Shown here piece after piece: positions 43,184-49,690 of a DNA stretch of 64,000 bases (positions are counted from its first letter, which is position 1; each line of letters opens with the position of its first letter). Below the pieces are notes generated by a model, which had not been told where the DNA came from, did no database searches, and worked only from the letters and a program-made list of their open reading frames with translations. The translations under genes were made by a program, and so were the position numbers. This DNA comes from Stenotrophomonas maltophilia (GTDB taxonomy: Bacteria; Pseudomonadota; Gammaproteobacteria; Xanthomonadales; Xanthomonadaceae): the NCBI RefSeq assembly GCF_004920835.1, contig NZ_QFHO01000001.1, forward strand, positions 62,001 to 126,000. The letters run 5' to 3'.

Positions 43184-43933
43184 ATGTTCCGTCAACCGCT
43201 GATGATGGCCCTGCTGCTGGCCTTCCCTGCCCTGTCCCTGCAGGCGGCAGAGGGCACGCCCGGTCGCGGCCTGAAGGAAATTCCGGACCCGGAACTGAGC
43301 CTGATGCGAGGCCGCTACACCGTGGGCGGCAACAACGTGGCCTGGTTCGGGGTGACCATGGTTTCGCAGTGGCAGGCCGGCAACGGCGCCACCCTGCAGG
43401 GCGCATTGACCCTGGCCATGGACTTCCGCGGCGGCGGTGCGCCGAAGCTGAGCTTCCAGCCCAGCGTGCATGTGACCGCTGCTGATGCGCCACTGCCGGA
43501 CACCCGCGGCCGCAGCATCGACAGCAGCGGCCTGGCCAACGCCAGCGGCCTGGTGCAGAGCGTACAGGTGGCCGGCGATGGCAACGTCGCTCGCAATGTC
43601 ACCACGCTGAGCGTGCGTGATGGCGAGGTGCCTTCTGCAGCGAGCGAGGGTGCGCGTTCGGTCAGCGCGCAGCAGTCCGGCGCAACCGCGACCGCGGTGC
43701 TCGATGGCAACCAGGCCCGCCTGCTCCTGCAGGTGGATGGCCAGGGCCTGGTGCAACAGTGGATCCGCAATGGCAGCGTCGGCCAGGGCATTGCCCTGGC
43801 CGGTGATGGCCAGATCGCCAGCAACCAACTGCGGCTGGAGCTGGTTCGCAACACCGTGGGCGGCAACCTGCCGTTGAGCCAGAACGTGGCCCAGGCGATT
43901 GCGTTGAACCGCGGCATGGGGCCGGGCCAGTAG
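43184..43933 (+). CDS. exported Fap-like accessory protein (FapE position)
   Basis: The 249-residue protein begins with signal peptide MFRQPLMMALLLAFPALSLQA and has AAGGAGG as ribosome-binding site. The N-terminal ELSLMRGRYTVGGNNVAWFGVTMVS and central SSGLANASGLVQSVQVAGDGNVARN recall the Asn/Gln repeat of the operon's subunits, with a third variant later (NGSVGQGIALAGDGQIASN). The order after the C39 peptidase and before the pore equals FapE. It may be a minor fibril component or chaperone-like factor (inference). Confidence 0.76.
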   Translation: MFRQPLMMALLLAFPALSLQAAEGTPGRGLKEIPDPELSLMRGRYTVGGNNVAWFGVTMVSQWQAGNGATLQGALTLAMDFRGGGAPKLSFQPSVHVTAADAPLPDTRGRSIDSSGLANASGLVQSVQVAGDGNVARNVTTLSVRDGEVPSAASEGARSVSAQQSGATATAVLDGNQARLLLQVDGQGLVQQWIRNGSVGQGIALAGDGQIASNQLRLELVRNTVGGNLPLSQNVAQAIALNRGMGPGQ

Positions 43934-43979
43934 CGCGGCGCGGCATTGGGGGAAGCGCTTCACAACGCAGGACACGAAC

Positions 43980-45272
43980 ATGCACACCCTTCTGAGGATC
44001 ACCCCGCTGGCGCTGGCGGCGCTGGCGGGCACCGCGCTCGCGGCCCCGACCACAGGGGACGACGGCGCCGACGTGCAGGCGCTGGCCAACCAGTTGGAAC
44101 AGCTGAAGGCCAATTACGCACAGGAAGTGCGGCGGCTGCGCGAACTGGATATGCAGGTGCAGGCGATGCAGGCACGATTGAGTGGCCGGGTGGGCCCAGC
44201 CACAGCGACGCCCGCCGCGCCGCTGGCCGCGGCAGCCGCCGCAGCCGTTCCACCCAGCAGCGAAGGCTACGCCAGCACCGCCGCCGAGGCGCAGCAGGCC
44301 AAGCAGGAGTCGAGGCGCAGCGTGGATGATGTCAAGCAGCAGCAATCCGCGCTGTTCTCGCGGCGCTTCACCATCGAGAACAGCCTTACCTACGCCCGCT
44401 ACGACCGCAAGCAGCTCACCCTCAACGGCTTCCTTGCCCTGGACGCGATCTTCCTCGGCAACATCGCCATCGAGAACGTCGAATCCGATTCGTTGACCTA
44501 CAACGTTGCGGCTCGCTGGGGCGTCAGCCCCAACCTGACGCTGAATCTGGATGTGCCTTACCTGGCGCGACGCACGGTCTACCAGAAGGGTGGTGCCGGT
44601 GGCGCAGCGGCGGCCATCGCGCAGGAGGAAACCAACGGCAACGGCCTGGGTGATATCGGTCTGAGTGCGAACTACCGCCTGTTCGGCGAGCGCGGCTGGC
44701 GCCCGGAAACCGTGCTCACTGCCGGCGTGACCGCGCCGACCGGGCGAGCGCCCTACGGCCTGGACTGGAAGGTCATCGAGCGCGACGACGATGACTACAT
44801 CCGTTTCGCCGTGCCACGCGAGCAACCCACTGGCAATGGCGTGTGGCAGGCCAATGTCGGCCTGTCGATGGTCAAGACCGCCGACCCGGCGATCCTGTTC
44901 GCCAACATCGGCTACGTGCACTCGATTCCGCGCGGGTTCAACGACATCGACAGCAATCCGGACACGGTCAATCCCGGTGACGTGAAGCTGGGCGGCTCGG
45001 TGTACTTCGGCGCGGGCGTGGCGTTCGCGTTCAACGAGCGCACCAGCCTCAGCCTGTCCTTCAGTGACCGCATCAGCGCCCGCGCCTCTACCCGCTTCGA
45101 GGGCGGCAAGTGGATGAAGGTGATCGGCAGTGACGCCAACGCAGCGTCACTGAATCTGGGCGTGACCTATGCGCTGAACCAGCACACCACCTTGGTGACC
45201 CTGCTCGGCATCGGCCTGACCCCGGATGCGCCGGACTTCACCCTGGCGTTCAAGATCCCGTACATGCTCTGA
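43980..45272 (+). CDS. outer-membrane pore with N-terminal coiled coil, FapF-like
   Basis: The 430-residue protein has a signal peptide ending ALAA, a heptad-patterned coiled coil (VQALANQLEQLKANYAQEV, about residues 35-65), a low-complexity Ala/Pro linker, and from about residue 120 a beta-barrel of alternating strands ending in FKIPYML. A coiled coil plus barrel is the distinctive layout of FapF, the trimeric amyloid secretion pore, and length fits. It closes the six-gene operon; the reb genes begin 300 bases later after a hairpin. Confidence 0.82.
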   Translation: MHTLLRITPLALAALAGTALAAPTTGDDGADVQALANQLEQLKANYAQEVRRLRELDMQVQAMQARLSGRVGPATATPAAPLAAAAAAAVPPSSEGYASTAAEAQQAKQESRRSVDDVKQQQSALFSRRFTIENSLTYARYDRKQLTLNGFLALDAIFLGNIAIENVESDSLTYNVAARWGVSPNLTLNLDVPYLARRTVYQKGGAGGAAAAIAQEETNGNGLGDIGLSANYRLFGERGWRPETVLTAGVTAPTGRAPYGLDWKVIERDDDDYIRFAVPREQPTGNGVWQANVGLSMVKTADPAILFANIGYVHSIPRGFNDIDSNPDTVNPGDVKLGGSVYFGAGVAFAFNERTSLSLSFSDRISARASTRFEGGKWMKVIGSDANAASLNLGVTYALNQHTTLVTLLGIGLTPDAPDFTLAFKIPYML

Positions 45273-45279
45273 CCCGCCC

Positions 45280-45320
45280 GATTCGGCGACGACGTGGCCG
45301 CTGCCCGTCGCCGCCGAATC
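45280..45320 (+). terminator. hairpin between the Fap-like and reb operons
   Basis: GATTCGGCG (45280-45288) pairs with CGCCGAATC (45312-45320), a 9-bp perfect stem that can extend through GACG/CGTC. It lies 8 bases after the pore gene stop. No U-run follows, so it may reduce rather than end read-through into reb. Confidence 0.5.
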
Positions 45321-45420
45321 GCGGCCCCCGTGTGCACGCCCTGTGTGTGCCCCGGGGCAACCCGCCAGCTCTGGCGATGACGGCGCTGATCATCAGTTCC
45401 GCCGCATTCACGTCGCACCT

Positions 45421-45530
45421 TCACGGTGATCCCCCCGCATTCTCCGTCGATTCCGCCAATCCGGCGGCGACGCCATTTCCTACTCTGGCCCCACGGTGAA
45501 GCCCAGGCCGCTGCAGGCAACGCACCGTGA
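45421..45530. promoter_or_regulatory. repeated CACGGTGA motif upstream of the reb operon
   Basis: TCACGGTGA (45421-45429), CACGGTGA (45492-45499) and inverted CACCGTGA (45523-45530) stand in the 300-base gap before the first reb gene. The rest of the gap shows a second GC-rich inverted sequence and no clear -35/-10 or -24/-12 element. They are candidate sites for the locus regulators; the motif is short and partly expected by chance. Confidence 0.35.
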
Positions 45531-45572
45531 CACTGGATACCACGCACTTCCACCTTTTCGCAGGAGCAGGAC

Positions 45573-45863
45573 ATGGCATTTCCAACCGCGGTAAACGACC
45601 AGATCACCGATTCGGTCACCCAGGCCAACACCAAGGTGCTGGGCGACGCGCCCGCCGTGGCGGTGGGCAATCTGTACCAGGCCACCGCCCAGGCACTGGC
45701 CAACGCCGCGCACAACGCCACCAACGCACAGCAGCAGTCCTACGTGACCGCGCAGTCGGCCACCACCATGGGTGTGGCCACGCTGTACTCGATCGATACC
45801 GCCACCACGGCGGTAGCGAGCAAGGAAATCCTCAGCACCCGCGTCCGCGGCCTGGGTTCCTGA
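45573..45863 (+). CDS. rebB: RebB-family R-body protein, copy 1
   Basis: The 96-residue protein has the RebB pattern: TAVNDQITDSVTQANTKVLG, NLYQATAQALANAAHNATNA and a QQQSYVTAQ segment before a hydrophobic helix. RebB-family proteins build R-bodies, insoluble protein ribbons that coil in the cytoplasm and in Caedibacter extend to rupture membranes. CAGGAG stands 7 bases before the ATG. The C-terminal end (STRVRGLGS) is a little longer than in the next three copies. Confidence 0.93.
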   Translation: MAFPTAVNDQITDSVTQANTKVLGDAPAVAVGNLYQATAQALANAAHNATNAQQQSYVTAQSATTMGVATLYSIDTATTAVASKEILSTRVRGLGS

Positions 45864-45906
45864 TCTGTCGTTCCGTAGCTGACCCGCCAACCTCAAGGAG
45901 ATAGAC

Positions 45907-46176
45907 ATGGCATTCCCAACCGCTGTGAACGACCAGATCACCGATTCAGTCACCCAGGTCAATACCAAAGTGCTGGGCGACGGCCCCGCCGTGGCCATGG
46001 GCAACCTCTACCAGGCCACCGCGCAGGCGCTGGCCAACGCCGCCCACAACGCCACCAACGCCCAACAGCAGTCCTATGTGACGGCGCAGGCAGCCACCAC
46101 CATGGGCGTGGCCACCCTGTACGCGATCGATACTGCCACCACCGGCGTGGCCACCAAGCAGATCCTCGGCGCGTGA
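45907..46176 (+). CDS. rebB: RebB-family R-body protein, copy 2
   Basis: This 89-residue protein is nearly identical to copy 1 through residue 80 (TAVNDQITDSVTQVNTKVLG) and ends ATKQILGA. AAGGAG stands before the ATG. It has no signal or membrane anchor, consistent with cytoplasmic R-body subunits. The 43 bases before it hold only a ribosome-binding site. Confidence 0.93.
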   Translation: MAFPTAVNDQITDSVTQVNTKVLGDGPAVAMGNLYQATAQALANAAHNATNAQQQSYVTAQAATTMGVATLYAIDTATTGVATKQILGA

Positions 46177-46202
46177 TGCGCCGGCAGGCAAGGAGCTGAG
46201 CC

Positions 46203-46469
46203 ATGGCATTTCCCACGGCCGTCAACGACCAGATCACCGACTCGGTCAGCCAGGCCAACCTGCAGGTGCTGGGCGTGGCGCCTGCCACGGCAATGGGCGC
46301 GCTGTACCAGGCCACCGCGCAGGCGCTGGCCAATGCCGCCCACAACGCGACGCTCGCCCAGCAGCAGATGTATGTCACGGCACAGGCCGCGACCACGATG
46401 GGCGTCTCGCTGCTCTACGCCGTCGATACCGGCGCCACCGGCGCCGCCACCCGGAAGATTCTCGGCTGA
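46203..46469 (+). CDS. rebB: RebB-family R-body protein, copy 3
   Basis: The 88-residue copy has TAVNDQITDSVSQANLQVLG and a more divergent centre (VAPATAMGALYQATAQ, NATLAQQQMYVTAQ) than the other three. AAGGAG lies 6 bases before the start. The divergence within a tandem set may reflect subunit specialisation, as Caedibacter RebA, RebB and RebD differ (inference). Confidence 0.92.
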   Translation: MAFPTAVNDQITDSVSQANLQVLGVAPATAMGALYQATAQALANAAHNATLAQQQMYVTAQAATTMGVSLLYAVDTGATGAATRKILG

Positions 46470-46529
46470 TTCCATTGAGTGCCGGCAATCTCCGTTCCTG
46501 TAGTGCTGTCCACCCTAGGAGCTTCCACC

Positions 46530-46802
46530 ATGGCATTTCCCACCGCCGTCAACAGCCAGATCACCGATTCGGTCTCGCAGGTCAACACCAAGGTGCTTGG
46601 TGATGCGCCGGCCATCGCAATGGGCAACCTGTTCGTGGCCACCAGCCAGGCACTGTCCAACGCGGCGCACAACGCCACCAACAACCAGCAGCAGTCCTAC
46701 GTGACCATGCAGGCGTCGACCACCCAGGGGGTGTCCACGCTGTATGCGATCGACACCGCCTCCAACGGCGTGGCCACCCGCGAAATCCTGGGCCTGCGCT
46801 GA
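46530..46802 (+). CDS. rebB: RebB-family R-body protein, copy 4
   Basis: The 90-residue copy starts MAFPTAVNSQITDSVSQVN at 46530; an upstream in-frame start at 46479 lacks conservation. It differs at NLFVATSQALSNAAHNATNN and QASTTQGVSTLYAIDTASNG. TAGGAG stands 8 bases before. With the other three it forms the conserved core of the operon. Confidence 0.92.
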   Translation: MAFPTAVNSQITDSVSQVNTKVLGDAPAIAMGNLFVATSQALSNAAHNATNNQQQSYVTMQASTTQGVSTLYAIDTASNGVATREILGLR

Positions 46803-46872
46803 CGTGTCGGCCCGGCGTGACGCCAACCGCCGCGCCCCCGCTCAGGGCGGCGTCACGTCGGGCCCCTGATCG

Positions 46873-47109
46873 ATGGCCGGATCGCCTGCCACCGGCTACC
46901 TGCTGGCTGCAACCAGCACTGGCTCCGGGATGGCGATCGCCCTCGCCCCCTCGTTCGCGATGTCCGCCACGTACCTGGCGATGGCCGACAGTCTTGGCCT
47001 GGCAATGCAGAACGCGGTGGCCAACCAGCAACGCGGCCAGGTGACCGCCGGGGCAAGCCTGGCCCAGGTCCTGGCCCTGATCATCCAGAAGGGAGCCGTT
47101 CCGTCATGA
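46873..47109 (+). CDS. divergent RebB-like protein, short
   Basis: This 78-residue protein retains the central RebB helix (ADSLGLAMQNAVANQQRGQ compared with NAAHNATNAQQQ), but its N-terminus is unlike the four copies. The stop overlaps the next start (ATGAG at 47106). The ribosome-binding site is weak, so the exact start could be later. It may be an accessory R-body subunit. Confidence 0.72.
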   Translation: MAGSPATGYLLAATSTGSGMAIALAPSFAMSATYLAMADSLGLAMQNAVANQQRGQVTAGASLAQVLALIIQKGAVPS

Positions 47110-47690
47110 GCAGTGAGAACACCGTCAACAGCCAGATCGTCGACAGCGTCAGCGCCGCCTCGACCCTGCTGGTGGCCCAGGGGCCGGCGCAGTCCTTCAG
47201 CATGCTGGACATGGTGATGCTGGAGACGTTGGGCACCGCCATGCACAACGCCGTCGCGCGCCAGCAGGGTGCGGGCATGGTCAGCAACGCAGCGGTCACC
47301 GCGACCTGCGCGAAGATGATCAATGCCCCCTGGCCGGTGCCGCCGCCCGCTCCGGAACCTCCTCCGCCGCCACCGCCGCAGGTCATCCCCCTGCCCGGCC
47401 CGGTGCCGGCGCCCCCTTCGCCTGCGGCAGTGATCGCCGCGGCCACCGCAGAAGGAAAGACCGCCATCAGCGTCCTGCAGGCACAGACCCACGGTGCCAC
47501 TGCCGACGCTGCGGCCGCTACCAGCAGCCTGCATGCACTCGAAACGCTCGCAGGCAATGCGGCAGCGCCCGCGCCCGGTCCTGCGCCCGACCCCTCGTCC
47601 GGTCCGGATCCGGCCGCAGGTCCCGCCCAGGATTCCGCGCCAGAATCCCCCTCTTCCCCGGCCACAGGCAACACTGACGCCGGGGCCTGA
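47106..47690 (+). CDS. RebB-like protein with proline-rich C-terminal tail
   Basis: The 194-residue protein has a RebB-like N-terminal half (NTVNSQIVDSVSAASTLLVA, TLGTAMHNAVARQQGAG), then PPPAPEPPPPPPP and a Pro/Ala/Ser/Gly-rich tail of about 100 residues. Such a tail could be an extended spacer or a protein-binding arm. It overlaps the preceding gene by four bases. The fusion of a Reb core to a proline-rich tail is unusual for the family as I know it. Confidence 0.8.
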   Translation: MSSENTVNSQIVDSVSAASTLLVAQGPAQSFSMLDMVMLETLGTAMHNAVARQQGAGMVSNAAVTATCAKMINAPWPVPPPAPEPPPPPPPQVIPLPGPVPAPPSPAAVIAAATAEGKTAISVLQAQTHGATADAAAATSSLHALETLAGNAAAPAPGPAPDPSSGPDPAAGPAQDSAPESPSSPATGNTDAGA

Positions 47691-47737
47691 CACTACACAG
47701 GCCGCCTGCGGCCGCACCCGCCCATCAAGGAGCCCGT

Positions 47738-48085
47738 ATGGACCCGAGCAACGTCAACGCCCAGGTCATCGATGTGATCAACCAGGTGCAGACGGCCACC
47801 ATGTCCGCGACCGTGGTGAAGACCAGTGGCGCCGGCAAGGCCTACCAGTCGGTAGCCCAGTCTGCAGCGATCGCCGTGCAGGATGCCGCCGACGCACTGC
47901 GCAATGTCTCAACCATCGCGACCACCGCAGCCGGCGTGGCAATGGCCCAGTACCTGGCGACGGGGGACGAAAAGTATGCGAGGGTGCTCACGCAGGCGCA
48001 GACCATGATGCAGGGGGCCACCAACGACTTCACCCGGGTCGGCAGTGCCGCTGCGACCGTCCTCAAGGATTTTCCGGCCCAGTGA
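47738..48085 (+). CDS. RebB-related R-body protein
   Basis: The 115-residue protein keeps the RebB N-terminal pattern (VNAQVIDVINQVQTATM) and a helix rich in small residues (AYQSVAQSAAIAVQDAADALRN), but its C-terminal 45 residues differ. AAGGAG precedes the start. In length it resembles RebA/RebB of Caedibacter (about 105-115 residues). Confidence 0.8.
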   Translation: MDPSNVNAQVIDVINQVQTATMSATVVKTSGAGKAYQSVAQSAAIAVQDAADALRNVSTIATTAAGVAMAQYLATGDEKYARVLTQAQTMMQGATNDFTRVGSAAATVLKDFPAQ

Positions 48086-48105
48086 GGCCGCCAGGAGAGC
48101 CACGC

Positions 48106-49185
48106 ATGAGCGTTTTCATTGCCGGTCGTTCCATCCCCCAGGCCAACCAGATCAGTCAATCCTGCAGGCATGTCCTTCAGTTCATCGACGGCGGCGAGCA
48201 CTGGCTGAAGTGGGCCATGGAATCGCATGAGCACCGTTACGCCTTCTCCGACGAGGGTACGATGCTCGATGGGGTGCAGCAGGGTCTGCACGGTTCGCGC
48301 ATGACATGGTTGCCGCGCATCGGGTTGCAGATCGGCCCGATCAAGCTGCTCAGTCTCGGTACCAGTGACCTCGGTGCCCTGCGCGACATCGAGTTTGGCG
48401 ATGACACGCGCCTGTCGCACAGCGAGGCACAGGGAGTACTGGCAAGACATCGGCTGCTGACCAATACCGAACTCGGCGCCTCGCGTGCGTTCCTGGCCTC
48501 GATTGGCGCAGCCGATGCTCCGCTGCTGCAGCAACTGGATTTTCGTGAATCGGTGGCGCTCCACCAGCTCGCCGGTGAGGTGGGAATGTCCGCCGCAGGG
48601 CGCGAGGACCTGGCCGACGCCGCCAGCTTCGCGCTGCTGCACGCGCGCAGGCCCATCGAGTTTGCCGACTACTTCCGCTTCTACCAGCGGGTGAGCGCAG
48701 GTGGCGGCGGCCGCGAGCATCGGCTGACGCGTGCCACCCGGGCGTTGCAGCAGGTGCTGCCGATCCTGTTCGGCTTCCTGGACGGGCCGCAGTTGCCACA
48801 GCTGCCGTCGCCGGAGCAGGTGCGCGAGGCGATCGCCGCAAGCCTGGCCGCGAACCGGCAGATCGGCTACGCCCGCATCTCGCTGGCCGCCCAGCAGATG
48901 GCCGCATGCTTCGACAACGATCCCGACTTGCTGCTGGACGACAGCCGGCTGCGCGAGGCCGCGCGTTGGCAGTTGCGCGATGCGCAGGAGTTCCTCAACG
49001 AGCATCCGGTCTCCCGTGGCCAGCTCGGCCAGGATGGTGCCAGCGTGCAGTTCGCGATCGATGGCTCCAGGGCGCAGGCGCTGGTGCAGGTGGAGGACAA
49101 TGTGATCACCCTGCAGGACTACCGCCGAACCCGCCGCTACCTGGGCGATGAAGCACAGGTTGGCTATCAGGCGGATACGGTGTGA
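48106..49185 (+). CDS. unknown protein within the reb operon
   Basis: This 359-residue cytoplasmic protein starts at the ATG at 48106 with AGGAGAG upstream; the frame is open further 5' but overlaps reb genes. I do not recognise a family. It has a compact N-terminal part (SVFIAGRSIPQANQISQSCRHVLQF begins it), a polar middle and a C-terminal beta-like segment. It could direct R-body assembly or release, as extra genes in reb clusters are suspected to do. Overlap with the next gene (GTGA) supports it being a true coding gene. Confidence 0.7.
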   Translation: MSVFIAGRSIPQANQISQSCRHVLQFIDGGEHWLKWAMESHEHRYAFSDEGTMLDGVQQGLHGSRMTWLPRIGLQIGPIKLLSLGTSDLGALRDIEFGDDTRLSHSEAQGVLARHRLLTNTELGASRAFLASIGAADAPLLQQLDFRESVALHQLAGEVGMSAAGREDLADAASFALLHARRPIEFADYFRFYQRVSAGGGGREHRLTRATRALQQVLPILFGFLDGPQLPQLPSPEQVREAIAASLAANRQIGYARISLAAQQMAACFDNDPDLLLDDSRLREAARWQLRDAQEFLNEHPVSRGQLGQDGASVQFAIDGSRAQALVQVEDNVITLQDYRRTRRYLGDEAQVGYQADTV

Positions 49186-49628
49186 ACCCGCTTCCGGCGC
49201 CGGGTGGCGATGGCGTGCAGGCAGCGACGGAGGCCCTCGCTTCGGCGGCAGGCACGGCCGTTGCTGCCGGACGCATGGCGGCCCGACAACAAGCGCAGAA
49301 GATCCTGGCCGATGCCCAGGCGGCATTGCGCCACATCCTGGGGGAACGCAGCGACGGTGTTCTCCCCTCATCCCCAGCAGGAGCACCGACGATGACCTTC
49401 CCGACCCCGCTTCCCGGTAAGCCTACTCCCGCCCATCCGGCGGGCAAAACCCCGATGGAAATCGCCCAGGAGCTGGCGGACGCCGCGATGGCTGCCAGTG
49501 AAGAAGGCATCCGCGCCGCGATGGAGGTTTCGCAACGCGCTGTCGAGGCCGCCGCCGAAGCGGCACGCCGCGCGGACGAAGCCGCCGAGCAGGCCGTGCA
49601 GCGCGCTGCTGAAGCAAACGCACGGTAA
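49182..49628 (+). CDS. alanine-rich helical protein ending the reb operon
   Basis: The 148-residue protein starts at a GTG overlapping the previous stop (GTGA). It is strongly Ala/Glu/Arg-rich with long helical runs (residues 10-50 and 90-148, such as EAAAEAARRADEAAEQA), compatible with a coiled-coil or amphipathic structural protein. No family recognised. A terminator follows 22 bases later. Confidence 0.68.
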   Translation: MNPLPAPGGDGVQAATEALASAAGTAVAAGRMAARQQAQKILADAQAALRHILGERSDGVLPSSPAGAPTMTFPTPLPGKPTPAHPAGKTPMEIAQELADAAMAASEEGIRAAMEVSQRAVEAAAEAARRADEAAEQAVQRAAEANAR

Positions 49629-49650
49629 CGCCTGATCTGCCATCCCAGCA

Positions 49651-49690
49651 CCCCGGGCAGGCCCGCGCCTGCACCGGGGCGTTTGCTTTA
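49651..49690 (+). terminator. intrinsic terminator of the reb operon
   Basis: CCCCGGGCAGG (49651-49661) pairs with CCTGCACCGGGG (49668-49679) around a 6-base loop, an 11-bp stem with one bulge, followed by the T-rich stretch GTTTGCTTTA (49681-49690). It lies between the last reb gene and the convergent regulator, whose stop is at 49688. Confidence 0.75.

Larger units (their letters stand above)
45573..46802 (+). repeat. tandem array of four near-identical rebB genes
   Basis: Four genes of 267-291 bases (starts 45573, 45907, 46203, 46530) repeat with nearly the same DNA sequence from the ATGGCATTTCC start onward, separated by 26-60 bases, each with its own ribosome-binding site. Protein identity is high over residues 2-80, and most change is at the C-terminal end. 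This is a recent tandem amplification. Confidence 0.9.

Noticed and set aside
45481-45572. Possible sigma-54 promoter upstream of the first reb gene
   Set aside because: TGGCC at 45486 has no GC at the required 10-base spacing; no other -24/-12 pair fits.
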